From SIG603 sp964370115 (GTDB taxonomy: Bacteria > Bacillota > Clostridia > Oscillospirales > Acutalibacteraceae), in the NCBI GenBank assembly GCA_964370115.1, contig CAYJIA010000002.1, forward strand, positions 1-64,000: a stretch of 64,000 nt of DNA, read 5' to 3'. Of the stretch, positions 41,979-50,821 are shown in pieces. The position numbers and the translations under genes are program-made. Positions within the stretch are counted from its first letter, which is position 1, and the number at the start of each line of letters is the position of its first letter. A model generated the notes under the pieces. That model worked only from the letters and a program-made list of their open reading frames with translations, did no database searches and was not told where the DNA came from.

Positions 41979-43046
41979 TTAACAAATTGTTCCTCCGCCT
42001 AAAACCGTGTCGCCGTCATATAAAACGACCGCTTGTCCTGGGCTTATCGCCCTTTGAGGTTCGTCAAACACAAGCTCTATCTCGTCCTTGCCGTTTGTGT
42101 ACACCGTACATGGTTGCTCGGTGTGGCGATACCTTATCTTTGCACATGCCCTAAGCTCTTTTGGCGGGGTTTCAAAGGCTATCCAGTTGAATTTTTCTGC
42201 CTTTAAATCTTTTCTAAACAGTTCTTCGTCACTTACAAGTATTACCTTGTTGTCCTCTACAGATTTTTCACCCACATACAAAGGAGATTTTAAAGAAAGC
42301 CCAAGGCCTTTTCTTTGTCCTATGGTATAGTGTATTATGCCTTTATGCTTGCCTAGTATATTATTGTCCTTGTCCACAAAATCTCCCGTAGGATAAACTC
42401 TGCCCGAATAGTCTTTAATGGTTTTTGCATAGTCGCCGTCGGGTGCAAAACAAATGTCTTGGCTGTCTTTTTTGTTGGCATTTATAAAGTCTTGCTCATT
42501 TGCAATCTCTCTTGTAGCTGTCTTTTTCATAGTGCCAAGTGGGAACAAAGTCCTAGAAAGCTGTTCTTGCGACAGAGTGTGAAGCACATAGCTTTGGTCT
42601 TTTGTGGGGTCGTCTGCTTTCTTTAAAAGATATCTGCCATTTTCAAATTCCACTTTAGCGTAGTGACCTGTTACCACGTAATCATACCCTAATTCTTTCG
42701 CCCTGTAAAGTAGTTTTTCAAATTTTAAAAATCTATTGCACTGAATACATGGGTTTGGGGTGTATCCTTTTTCATACGCCTCTATAAAATAATTTATAAC
42801 AAGCTCTTCAAACTCGCCCGTAAAATTATATAAGTGATGCTCAATGCCAAGCTTAGAGCAAACTTTTTTTGCGTCTTCTATATCGTCAGCAGTACAGCAG
42901 GAATTTTCTTTCTGCAAGCTTTCGTCCTTGTTGTTGTGTAGTTTTAGGGTGATGCCCATACAGTCATACCCTTTTTGCACCATAAGATACGCGGCGACAC
43001 TGCTGTCTACTCCGCCACTCATGGCAATTAATGCTTTTTTGCTCAT
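41979..43046 (-). CDS. mnmA: tRNA-specific 2-thiouridylase MnmA
   Basis: 355 residues. The PP-loop SGGVDSSVAAYLM lies at 10-22; the catalytic cysteines are in NPCIQCN (about 97-103) and in DICFAPDGDY (about 198-207), which also carries the sulfur-transfer Cys. GHYAKV and GLGLSLKSPLYVG are further family motifs. It thiolates U34 of Glu, Gln and Lys tRNAs, working on the same wobble base as MnmE/MnmG. AAGGAGATTAAGGCT precedes the ATG. No IscS-like gene adjoins it. Confidence 0.95.
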   Translation of the reverse strand: MSKKALIAMSGGVDSSVAAYLMVQKGYDCMGITLKLHNNKDESLQKENSCCTADDIEDAKKVCSKLGIEHHLYNFTGEFEELVINYFIEAYEKGYTPNPCIQCNRFLKFEKLLYRAKELGYDYVVTGHYAKVEFENGRYLLKKADDPTKDQSYVLHTLSQEQLSRTLFPLGTMKKTATREIANEQDFINANKKDSQDICFAPDGDYAKTIKDYSGRVYPTGDFVDKDNNILGKHKGIIHYTIGQRKGLGLSLKSPLYVGEKSVEDNKVILVSDEELFRKDLKAEKFNWIAFETPPKELRACAKIRYRHTEQPCTVYTNGKDEIELVFDEPQRAISPGQAVVLYDGDTVLGGGTIC

Positions 43047-43127
43047 AGCCTTAATCTCCTTGTTATATTTTTAACATCATTCTAACATATTTTTCACCAT
43101 AGGTAAATGAAAAATCTTAATTAAACA

Positions 43128-43156
43128 TTGAATTTTTTTAGAAAAAGTGGTAAAAT
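43128..43156 (+). promoter_or_regulatory. promoter of second MATE gene
   Basis: TTGAAT (43128-43133), 17 bases, TAAAAT (43151-43156). The -10 box overlaps an upstream in-frame GTG at 43147, which therefore cannot be the start. Confidence 0.65.
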
Positions 43157-43194
43157 TTGAAAGAATAAAAAAGAATGGAGTAACTACTTTTAAA

Positions 43195-44550
43195 ATGCCA
43201 GAAAAAATTAAATCAGCACAAAAACTTGGTGAGGCAAAAATGCTTCCCTTGATTTTGACAATGTCACTGCCCGTTATGTTCTCAATGATGGTACAAGCCC
43301 TTTATAACATAGTGGACAGTTATTTCGTGTCACAGTACAGCACAGAGGCGCTGGCGGCGGTGTCGCTTGCCTTTCCTATTCAGAACTTAATAATTGCCTT
43401 TGCTGTGGGCACGGCAGTGGGCGTGGGCTCGCTAATTTCAAGAAAACTTGGCGAGGGAGACGTAAAATACGCACAAAAGGTCGCAACACACGGACTACTA
43501 CTAAGTGTTTTAAGCTGGGTATTGTTCTTAGTATTTAGCCTAGTTGCCTGTGAAGCGTTCTTTAGACTTTATGAAAGCAACGAAAATATAATATCAATGG
43601 GTACGTCGTATCTATCCATAGTAACAATGTTTTCTTTCGGTTCGTTCATACAAATTTCCTTTGAAAAAATCCTACAGTCAACAGGAAATATGATGGTGCC
43701 GACATTAATTCAGCTTTTAGGCGCAGGTATAAACATAGCACTTGACCCTGTATTTATTTTCGGCTACTTCGGTGTTCCTGCAATGGGTGCAACCGGTGCG
43801 GCAATCGCAACAGTTGTCGGACAAATTATCGCAGGTATCACGGTTATGATAGTTGTGTTTGTTAAAAAAGACGGTTTAAAACTAGACTTTAAAAACTTTA
43901 AACCGAGCGGAAAAATTATAAAAGACATCTATGCCGTAGGCATACCTTCAATCATCATGCAGGCAATAGGAACAGTTATGACCATGGCGTTAAACTTCAT
44001 ACTTGCAGGTTTTTCGGCGGCTGCATACACAGTTTGCGGTATACTTATTAAACTGCAATCCTTTGTGTTTATGCCAATTTTTGGACTTTCAAGCGGACTT
44101 ATGCCGATATTCGGTTATAACTTTGGCGCAAAAAATAGAAAAAGACTCATGTCTTGTCTAAAAATCGGCTGTGTAATTGCACTGATAATTAACATAAGCG
44201 GAACACTTGCCTTTATGATTTTTCCAGTACAGCTATTAAATATTTTCAACCCTACACCTGAAATAATTGAAATAGGTGTGCCGGCGATGAGGATTTTCTC
44301 TAGCGGATTTTTCCTTGCCGCCTTGGGTATAACAATATCCACGCTGTTCCAAGCAATGGGAAAAGGTGTATACAGCCTATTTAACTCGGTGTTAAGACAA
44401 CTTGTAGTACTGGTTCCAATGGCCTATGTTTTATCACATATAAGTGTGTTTGCACTGTGGTTTGCATTCCCAATCAGCGAAGTGGTATGTATGATATACA
44501 TTTTCATAATGTTTGCAAGGCTATATCATAAACAAATAAAACATTTATAA
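43195..44550 (+). CDS. MATE-family efflux transporter
   Basis: 451 residues with twelve predicted helices. KMLPLILTMSLPVMFSMMVQALYNIVDSYFVSQYSTEALAAVSLAFPIQN is a classic MATE start; the second half begins near KIIKDIYAVGIPSIIMQAIGTVM. It is a drug/sodium or proton antiporter with unknown substrate. The start is placed at 43195 because a promoter -10 lies over the earlier GTG. ApbE follows after 17 bases and may be on the same message. Confidence 0.9.
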   Translation: MPEKIKSAQKLGEAKMLPLILTMSLPVMFSMMVQALYNIVDSYFVSQYSTEALAAVSLAFPIQNLIIAFAVGTAVGVGSLISRKLGEGDVKYAQKVATHGLLLSVLSWVLFLVFSLVACEAFFRLYESNENIISMGTSYLSIVTMFSFGSFIQISFEKILQSTGNMMVPTLIQLLGAGINIALDPVFIFGYFGVPAMGATGAAIATVVGQIIAGITVMIVVFVKKDGLKLDFKNFKPSGKIIKDIYAVGIPSIIMQAIGTVMTMALNFILAGFSAAAYTVCGILIKLQSFVFMPIFGLSSGLMPIFGYNFGAKNRKRLMSCLKIGCVIALIINISGTLAFMIFPVQLLNIFNPTPEIIEIGVPAMRIFSSGFFLAALGITISTLFQAMGKGVYSLFNSVLRQLVVLVPMAYVLSHISVFALWFAFPISEVVCMIYIFIMFARLYHKQIKHL

Positions 44551-44567
44551 GGTGGAAAAGCGAAAAA

Positions 44568-45590
44568 ATGAAAGTTTTTTTGAAGAAAAATATTACTGTA
44601 GTTATAATGATTGCATTTTTGCTATTGGTGGCACTTCTTTACTTTTTCGTTAAAGGAGACGAAAAAGAGGAGCTCACCACTTTTTCCATGGGTTCATATG
44701 TAACACAAACCGTGTATGGAAGCAGTGGACAAGAGGCAATGGCTCAGGTAGCAAGTGAAATAACAGAGCTTGAAAACAGAATATCGTGGCGGATAGATGG
44801 CAGCGACACTTCGCTTATAAACAAAAGTGAAGAACCAATAAGCGTGGAGCAAGACAGCATGGATTTAATAAATCTATGTCTTGAAGTATCTAAAAAAACT
44901 CAGGGTGCATTTGACATAAGCATAGCACCCTTAAGCCTTTTATGGGACTTTGACAGTTCCCCCACCACACTGCCAAGCGATGAAGATATCAAAGAAAAAC
45001 TAGAGCTTGTACATTATGAAAATATAATAGTTCAAAACGATACAGTGCTTCTTAAAGAAAACTCACAAATAGACCTAGGAGCAGTTGGTAAAGGCGCCGC
45101 CTGTGATACTGCGGTAGCCGTGTATGAAAGCATGGGAATAAACTCGGCGATAATTGCCGTGGGAGGCAGTATAGGTACCCTTGGTGAAAACCCTGTAAAC
45201 GGCAAGTGGAATATAGCTATAAGAGATCCATACGGCTCGCAAAATGCTATGGCATCACTGAGTATAGAAGAGGGATTTGTGTCGACCTCGGGCACATACG
45301 AAAAAACTTTCGAGTATGAAGGTAAAAGCTATCACCATATATTAAACCCAAAAACAGGATATCCGTCGGACAGCGACATAATAAGTGTAACGGTAGTGTG
45401 TGACAGCGGAGCATTAAGCGACGCGCTGTCTACCGCCTGCCTCGTATTAGGATATGAAGAAAGTCTTGCCGTTTTAGAAGACTTTAACGCGCAGGCAGTG
45501 TTTGTAACAAAAGACCACGAGATTTATATGACAGATGAAATTAAAGGACAGTTTGAGTTATTGTCGGAGGATTTTACCGTAAATGGATAA
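44568..45590 (+). CDS. apbE: FAD:protein FMN transferase
   Basis: 340 residues. An N-terminal membrane helix (about 8-28) has no lipobox Cys, so this form is a membrane-anchored ectoenzyme. FSMGSYVTQTVYG, ISWRIDGSDTSLINK, FDISIAPLSLLWDFD, DLGAVGKGAACD and TSGTYEKTFEYEGKSYHHILNPKTGYP are ApbE motifs. It attaches FMN to Thr of RnfG and RnfD through a phosphoester bond. Its place just before the rnf cluster fits this role. It overlaps the next gene by eight bases. Confidence 0.93.
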   Translation: MKVFLKKNITVVIMIAFLLLVALLYFFVKGDEKEELTTFSMGSYVTQTVYGSSGQEAMAQVASEITELENRISWRIDGSDTSLINKSEEPISVEQDSMDLINLCLEVSKKTQGAFDISIAPLSLLWDFDSSPTTLPSDEDIKEKLELVHYENIIVQNDTVLLKENSQIDLGAVGKGAACDTAVAVYESMGINSAIIAVGGSIGTLGENPVNGKWNIAIRDPYGSQNAMASLSIEEGFVSTSGTYEKTFEYEGKSYHHILNPKTGYPSDSDIISVTVVCDSGALSDALSTACLVLGYEESLAVLEDFNAQAVFVTKDHEIYMTDEIKGQFELLSEDFTVNG

Positions 45591-45960
45591 GAGGAAACTT
45601 TTTTCAAAAAGAGATTTAATTATAGTGCTAATACTTTTGGGATTTAGCCTTGTTTTATACCTTGCATTAAACAGCTCAGAGCAAGGAATGACCTTTACCG
45701 TGAAATCACCACAAAATGAAGATTACCATATAAATTTTGACAAGGCACAGGAAGAAAAAACGCTGACGATAGACGGCGATTATCCCCTTGAAGTGCATTA
45801 TAGTGAGGGCGCAGTATGGATAGAAAACGCCACCTGTCCCGACAAAGTATGTGAGCACTCGGGCAAAATAAGCAAACAAGGACAAAGCATAATATGCATA
45901 CCAGCAGGAGTGTCGGTCGAAATAGACGGAGAAGACGAGTTTGACGGGAGGACGTATTGA
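45583..45960 (+). CDS. NusG domain II-containing membrane protein
   Basis: 125 residues: an N-terminal transmembrane helix (about 12-30) and an extracytoplasmic NusG-II domain with GAVWIENATCPDKVCEHSGKISKQGQSIICIPAGVSVEI, including the three conserved Cys. Such proteins are regular neighbours of apbE, the Gx transporter and rnf genes in Clostridia; the function is not established. The start overlaps apbE (translational coupling). The stop codon opens an AT-rich repeat. Confidence 0.85.
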   Translation: MDKRKLFSKRDLIIVLILLGFSLVLYLALNSSEQGMTFTVKSPQNEDYHINFDKAQEEKTLTIDGDYPLEVHYSEGAVWIENATCPDKVCEHSGKISKQGQSIICIPAGVSVEIDGEDEFDGRTY

Positions 45961-46085
45961 TAATTAATAATTAATAATGAATAATGAATAATTGTAGTGA
46001 AAATGCAAAGCATTTTTTAAAATTAATATCACGCCAATGGCGTGAACCTTACTTATTAACTATTAATTATTAATTAATAAGAAGT
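45961..46085 (+). repeat. composite intergenic repeat within the rnf region
   Basis: TAATTAATAATTAATAATG starts inside or directly after the stop codon, followed by TTGTAGTGAAAATGC-AAA-GCATTTTTT (to about 46018), CACGCC-AAT-GGCGTG (about 46030-46044) and an inverted AT arm. It separates the NusG-II gene from the Gx transporter gene, which are normally adjacent. Confidence 0.65.
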
Positions 46086-46089
46086 TGCT

Positions 46090-46614
46090 ATGAAAAATAC
46101 AAAAAAACTTACTACTTATGCCTTGCTTGGGGCTATGGCTATTGTTATGTCGGCGGTGGAGGGCTTAATTCCTCCGCTTCCTATATTGCCACCGGGTGCA
46201 AAGGCTGGATTTTCTAATATAATAACAATGTTTGCTGTGGGAAGCATAAGCTTTCCTTGTGCTCTTTTTATCGTGCTATTAAAGGCAGGATTTGCGCTTT
46301 TGACAAGGGGCTTTACAGCATTTTTGATGAGCTTTTTTGGCGGATTAATAAGCCTTGTTATCATGTATTTCTTATTTAGAAAAACAAAGGCGTCGATTTT
46401 GTTAATAGGCATAGTGTCGGCACTTAGTCACAGCTTGACCCAACTTGCAGTGGCTTTTTTCATAACCTATGCAGGCGTTATTTTTTATATGCCGTCTATG
46501 CTTATATTCTCGGTGTTTTCAGGGCTTGCAATAGGCCTTATTTTAAGGGTTTTGTATCCCTTGCTCAAAAAAATATTTGAACAAATATGCAAAGGGCATA
46601 TTGCATATCTTTAA
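46090..46614 (+). CDS. Gx transporter family/heptaprenyl diphosphate synthase component I-like protein
   Basis: 174 residues, five or six membrane helices: TTYALLGAMAIVMSAVEGLIPPLPILPPGAKAGFSNIITMFAVG and KAGFALLTRGFTAFLMSFFGGLIS are typical of PF07456 (HepS component I or Gx transporter). These occur next to apbE, NusG-II and rnf genes. The transported compound is unknown, and a role in quinone or flavin supply has been suggested from context. The ribosome site is weak. Confidence 0.82.
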   Translation: MKNTKKLTTYALLGAMAIVMSAVEGLIPPLPILPPGAKAGFSNIITMFAVGSISFPCALFIVLLKAGFALLTRGFTAFLMSFFGGLISLVIMYFLFRKTKASILLIGIVSALSHSLTQLAVAFFITYAGVIFYMPSMLIFSVFSGLAIGLILRVLYPLLKKIFEQICKGHIAYL

Positions 46615-46643
46615 GATATTTGTTATGATGATATTTAGAGCAA

Positions 46644-46672
46644 TTTACAAAATATGAAATTGGTTTGATATT
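46644..46672 (+). promoter_or_regulatory. possible rnf operon promoter
   Basis: TTTACA (46644-46649), 17 bases, GATATT (46667-46672), about 30 bases before rnfC. The boxes are imperfect, so this is tentative. Confidence 0.35.
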
Positions 46673-46701
46673 TATATAAAACTTAGGGAGGATGATTAAA
46701 A

Positions 46702-48018
46702 ATGGCTTTAGATTTCCCCAAAAAACCGTTTAAAACTCATGGTGGAGCACATGTGCCTCACCATAAAAATACGGCAAATATGGAATCTGTATTTATGCCG
46801 ACGCCAAAAACCGTAATTATACCAATGACTCAACACATAGGAGCACCATGTAAGCCCGTCGTCAAAAAAGGCGACTATGTTTATGTTGGACAATTTGTAG
46901 GAGACAGCGAGGCGTTTGTGTGTGCACCCGTGCACGCATCGGTTTCGGGTACGGTCAAAGAGATTAAGCAAATTATGCTTACAGGCGGACAGATGATAGA
47001 CGCAGTTGTAATAGAGTCTGACGGCAAAAACGAACTGCACCCAGACATAAAAGCACCTGTTGTGACAGACAAAAAAAGCCTATCTCAGGCAGTGAGGGAG
47101 TCGGGGCTAGTTGGTCTTGGCGGTGCTGGATTTCCCGCGCACGTCAAACTAAATGTGCCAGACGACAAAAAAGTCGACACTCTTGTAATAAATGCGGCAG
47201 AGTGTGAGCCATATGTCACCTGTGACCATAGAGAAGCCCTTGAAAACTCCAAGAACGTAATTGCAGGAATAAACAAGGTAAAAGAACTTTTGGGCATAGA
47301 AAGAGTCATTATAGGAATAGAAAGTAACAAGCCCGACGCTATTAAAAAAATGCGCGAAATGGCAGGCGAGGGCGTCATGGTAATGGCGCTTAAATCTATG
47401 TATCCACAAGGTGCAGAGAAAATCCTCATAAAAGCCACAACGGGCAGAGAAGTACCGGCAGGTAAACTTCCATTAGACGTCGGCTGTATAGTTATGAATA
47501 TAGGATCTGTGTCGTATATCGCTTCATACCTTAGAAACGGTATACCTCTTACAAAAAAGAGAATTACAGTAGACGGCACTGCAGTAAAAAATCCAAAGAA
47601 CATAATAGCGCCTATAGGCACTCCTATAAGCGAGATAATAGAGTTTTGTGGCGGATATAAAGAAGAACCACATAAAATCATCATGGGTGGACCTATGATG
47701 GGTGTCGCCGTGACTTCAGACGATTTACCTATTTTAAAGCAAAATAACGGTATTTTAGCATTTGGCAAAAAAGAAGCAGAGCTAATGGAGCCCACAGACT
47801 GCATACGCTGTGGGCGCTGTGTGTCGGCGTGTCCCATGAAACTCATGCCAACTCTTTTGGAAAAATATTCGATTTTAGATAAACCTGTCGAACTCGAAGA
47901 GCTTGACATTATGACCTGTATGGAATGTGGATGCTGTTCTTTCTCATGTCCAGCAGGCAGACGTTTGGTACAGTCTATAAGACTTGGAAAATCTCATTTA
48001 AGAAAGAGTAAGGGGTGA
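46702..48018 (+). CDS. rnfC: Rnf complex subunit RnfC
   Basis: 438 residues. GGAHVPHHKNTANMESV at the N-terminus, the nucleotide/FMN-binding Rossmann part with GLGGAGFPAHVKLN and NAAECEPYVTCDHR, and a SLBB-like region are typical. Two 4Fe-4S motifs CIRCGRCVSACPMKL and CMECGCCSFSCPAGR lie near the C-terminus. RnfC is the NADH-binding subunit of the ferredoxin:NAD+ oxidoreductase that pumps Na+ or H+. First gene of rnfCDGEAB; AGGGAGGATGATTAAAA precedes the ATG. Confidence 0.95.
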   Translation: MALDFPKKPFKTHGGAHVPHHKNTANMESVFMPTPKTVIIPMTQHIGAPCKPVVKKGDYVYVGQFVGDSEAFVCAPVHASVSGTVKEIKQIMLTGGQMIDAVVIESDGKNELHPDIKAPVVTDKKSLSQAVRESGLVGLGGAGFPAHVKLNVPDDKKVDTLVINAAECEPYVTCDHREALENSKNVIAGINKVKELLGIERVIIGIESNKPDAIKKMREMAGEGVMVMALKSMYPQGAEKILIKATTGREVPAGKLPLDVGCIVMNIGSVSYIASYLRNGIPLTKKRITVDGTAVKNPKNIIAPIGTPISEIIEFCGGYKEEPHKIIMGGPMMGVAVTSDDLPILKQNNGILAFGKKEAELMEPTDCIRCGRCVSACPMKLMPTLLEKYSILDKPVELEELDIMTCMECGCCSFSCPAGRRLVQSIRLGKSHLRKSKG

Positions 48019-48025
48019 TTGTAGT

Positions 48026-48949
48026 ATGGAAAAAATGATAGTGTCTTCATCACCGCATTTTAGGAGTAAGTCTACAACCACTACTATAATGCTTGATGTA
48101 ATAATAGCCATGGTGCCGGCGGCGATTGCTTCCGTGGTATTTTTTGGTATGAGCGCCGCCATGCTTCTTGCTGTCAGTGTATTCTCTTGTTTTGCGTTTG
48201 AATACCTCTCAAGAATAGTGATGAAAAGAAAACAAACTGTATCGGATTTAAGCTGTGTAGTAACTGGTATTCTTCTAGCGTTTAACCTTCCACCGTCTGC
48301 ACATCCGCTTTTAGCCGTGTTTGGCGCGCTTGTTGCAATAGTTGTTGTAAAGCAAATGTTTGGAGGTATAGGACAAAACTTTGTTAACCCAGCGCTTACA
48401 GCAAGAATAGTTTTGATGAACTCTTTCCCTGTGAGAATGACAACTTGGACATCTCCTTTTGATGCAACAACAACGGCGTCTCCCCTAGCTCTTTTAGAGA
48501 CAGGAGAACCGCTTCCAAGCTATCTAGATATGCTCATAGGAAACCGTGCAGGCTCTTTGGGTGAAACCTGTATTATCGCTTTAATAGTAGGCGGAATTTA
48601 TTTAGTAATAAGAAAAGTAATAAGCCCTGTAATCCCACTTACCTTTATGGCAAGTGCCGCTGTGATGTCACTTATCCTAGGTCGTGACCCGATATTTGAC
48701 CTGCTTGCAGGCGGACTTGTTTTGGGTGCCGTGTTCATGGCGACAGACTATGCGACAAGCCCAATACATACAAAGGCAAGAATAGTTTATGCCATAGGTT
48801 GCGGTGTGATGTCTATATTAATTAGAGAGTTTGCATCACTGCCAGAGGGCGTGTCTTATTCGATTATGATAATGAATATCTTAGTGCCTCTAATTGAAAG
48901 AGTGGTAAAAGTTAGACCATTCGGAAAACTAAAGGAGGCGACAAAATGA
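48026..48949 (+). CDS. rnfD: Rnf complex subunit RnfD
   Basis: 307 residues, about ten membrane helices; HFRSKSTTTTIMLDVIIAMVPA at the N-terminus and VNPALTARIVLMNSFP are family motifs. RnfD carries a covalent FMN. The attachment region reads TTTASPLALLETG, with Ser where most relatives have Thr (SATP), so the acceptor may be Ser or a neighbouring Thr. It overlaps rnfG by four bases (ATGA). The membrane ion path lies in RnfD and its partners. Confidence 0.93.
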   Translation: MEKMIVSSSPHFRSKSTTTTIMLDVIIAMVPAAIASVVFFGMSAAMLLAVSVFSCFAFEYLSRIVMKRKQTVSDLSCVVTGILLAFNLPPSAHPLLAVFGALVAIVVVKQMFGGIGQNFVNPALTARIVLMNSFPVRMTTWTSPFDATTTASPLALLETGEPLPSYLDMLIGNRAGSLGETCIIALIVGGIYLVIRKVISPVIPLTFMASAAVMSLILGRDPIFDLLAGGLVLGAVFMATDYATSPIHTKARIVYAIGCGVMSILIREFASLPEGVSYSIMIMNILVPLIERVVKVRPFGKLKEATK

Positions 48950-49503
48950 AACTGAGTTTTAAAAGTGTTTTTGTCCCTGCCTTGGTACTTGTGATAATCT
49001 GTGCGTGCGTGACTGCTCTTTTGGGCGTTACAAACGAACTTACAAAAGATACGATTGAACAGGCAGCAATAGAAAAACAAGAAAATTCAAGAAAAATAGT
49101 ACTGCCCACGGCAGAAAGCTTTGAGGCATCTTCGGACGAGAGCTACTATATAGGAAAAGCTTCTGACGGAAGTGTTGTGGGTTATGTGTTTGTGACTTCT
49201 TTTGCAGGTTACTCCGGAAACGTCGAAGTCATGACAGGTATAGCCGCTGATAGCAACATTTCGGGCATAGTAATTTTAGAGCAAACCGAAACACCGGGTC
49301 TTGGCGCAAATGCCACAGCGACTACTTTTACAGATCAGTATAAACAAGCCGTGCCAGAAGGCGGACTTGAAGTTGTGAAAAGCCCAGAGGCATCAGAGGG
49401 TCAAATCTCGGCACTTACAGGCGCTACAATCACAACAGATGCGGTAACAAATGCTGTGAACGAAGCGATAGACTTGTACAACAACATAGAAAAGGAGGCG
49501 TAA
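48946..49503 (+). CDS. rnfG: Rnf complex subunit RnfG
   Basis: 185 residues: one N-terminal membrane helix (about 6-27) and an extracytoplasmic FMN-binding domain. EQTETPGLGANA and SALTGATITTDAVTNAVNEA contain the flavinylation motif, with Thr in TGAT as the FMN acceptor modified by ApbE. AAAGGAGGCGACAAA precedes the ATG inside the end of rnfD. It passes electrons from the Fe-S subunits to RnfD. Confidence 0.93.
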   Translation: MKLSFKSVFVPALVLVIICACVTALLGVTNELTKDTIEQAAIEKQENSRKIVLPTAESFEASSDESYYIGKASDGSVVGYVFVTSFAGYSGNVEVMTGIAADSNISGIVILEQTETPGLGANATATTFTDQYKQAVPEGGLEVVKSPEASEGQISALTGATITTDAVTNAVNEAIDLYNNIEKEA

Positions 49504-49506
49504 AAG

Positions 49507-50199
49507 ATGAAGAAAAATAGTTTGGCCCATGTATTTACAAGAGGACTTATAAAAGAAAATCCAGTTTTGCGCCTTATGCTTGGTGCTTGTGCTACTCTTG
49601 CCGTTACAACAGCGGCAATAAACGGCATAGGCATGGGCGTTGCAACAATGTTTGTTTTGGTATGTTCCAATGCCGTGGTTGCACTTTTAAGAAATGTAAT
49701 ACCAGACAAGGTTAGAATACCAGCATTTATCACAATCATTGCAGGCTTTGTTACCATAGTTCAACTTTTGGTAAAGGCATATGTTCCGTCTTTGGACGAA
49801 AGCCTTGGCGTGTTTTTGCCACTGATAGTTGTTAACTGTATAATCTTGGGAAGAGCCGAGATGTATGCGAGCAAAAACAGGGTAATACCTGCAATCATAG
49901 ACGGTCTTGGCATGGGTATAGGCTTTACCGCGGCGCTTTTAGCCATGGGCATAATAAGAGAGCTTTTAGGCGCTGGAACAGTTTTTGGCATACCTGTTTT
50001 GTCAGGGTTTATGGAGCCTATAATAATTTTCCTATTACCACCGGGCGGATTTTTCGTCTATGGTATGCTAATAGCCTTAGCAGGCAAAATGTCCGAAGAG
50101 GGCAAGGCGCCCGAGGCTATGGGATGCGGAATGTGTCCAATGGCAAAACACTGCGATTTATTAAAAGAAAGAAATAAGGAGGCAGAAAACAATGGCTGA
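49507..50199 (+). CDS. rnfE: Rnf complex subunit RnfE
   Basis: 230 residues, six membrane helices. RGLIKENPVLRLMLGACATLAVTTAAING and VNCIILGRAEMYASKN with the conserved membrane Cys are hallmarks. RnfE and RnfA form the inverted pair that binds a 2Fe-2S centre in the membrane. The C-terminal tail ends with MGCGMCPMAKHC, a Cys-rich extension seen in several clostridial RnfE proteins. AAAAGGAGGCG precedes the ATG. Confidence 0.94.
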   Translation: MKKNSLAHVFTRGLIKENPVLRLMLGACATLAVTTAAINGIGMGVATMFVLVCSNAVVALLRNVIPDKVRIPAFITIIAGFVTIVQLLVKAYVPSLDESLGVFLPLIVVNCIILGRAEMYASKNRVIPAIIDGLGMGIGFTAALLAMGIIRELLGAGTVFGIPVLSGFMEPIIIFLLPPGGFFVYGMLIALAGKMSEEGKAPEAMGCGMCPMAKHCDLLKERNKEAENNG

Positions 50200-50809
50200 T
50201 ACAATAAGAGTCTTAGTTGGCGTGTTTCTTGCCGCCATACTTACAGAAAACTATATTTTAAACAAATTCTTGGGAATTTGCCCATTTTTAGGCGTTTCAA
50301 AGAAAATAGGAACAGCCGCTGGAATGAGCGGTGCCGTAACTGTTGTTATGCTGATAGCAACTGCGGTTACTTGGCCTATACACACTTATATATTAATACC
50401 AACAGGACTTGAGTACCTACAAACCATAGTGTTTATCTTGGTTATAGCATCTTTAGTTCAACTTTTAGAGATAGTTTTAAGAAAATATATGCCACCTCTT
50501 TACAATTCTCTAGGAGTATACCTACCGCTTATCACAACAAACTGTGCGGTTTTGGGTGTTACTATGCTAGTTTTAGAAAAAGGTGCGGCAGACCCTAGCT
50601 TTGGCTATGTGGCATCTCTTGTAAATTCACTGGGTGCAGGTGTCGGTTTCTTGGTTGCTATGGTTCTTTTTGCTGGAATACGCGAAAAATTAGAGCTTTG
50701 CGACGTTCCAAAGTTTATGAAAGGCTTGCCAATTACCTTGGTAGCCGCCTCACTTTTAGCCGTATCTTTCCTAGGTTTTACAGGAATAGTAGACGGCTTA
50801 CTAGCATAA
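50192..50809 (+). CDS. rnfA: Rnf complex subunit RnfA
   Basis: 205 residues, six membrane helices. ILTENYILNKFLGICPFLGVSKK and PLITTNCAVLGV each hold one of the membrane Cys that ligate the 2Fe-2S cluster shared with RnfE. The start overlaps the rnfE stop by eight bases and AAGGAGGCAGAAAACA precedes it. Integral membrane part of the ion-pumping ferredoxin:NAD+ oxidoreductase. Confidence 0.94.
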   Translation: MADTIRVLVGVFLAAILTENYILNKFLGICPFLGVSKKIGTAAGMSGAVTVVMLIATAVTWPIHTYILIPTGLEYLQTIVFILVIASLVQLLEIVLRKYMPPLYNSLGVYLPLITTNCAVLGVTMLVLEKGAADPSFGYVASLVNSLGAGVGFLVAMVLFAGIREKLELCDVPKFMKGLPITLVAASLLAVSFLGFTGIVDGLLA

Positions 50810-50821
50810 GGGAGGTATCAT

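Noticed and set aside
47085..47909. Long minus-strand open frame inside rnfC
   Set aside because: The plus strand encodes a full RnfC with all motifs; the antisense frame is a codon-usage artefact.
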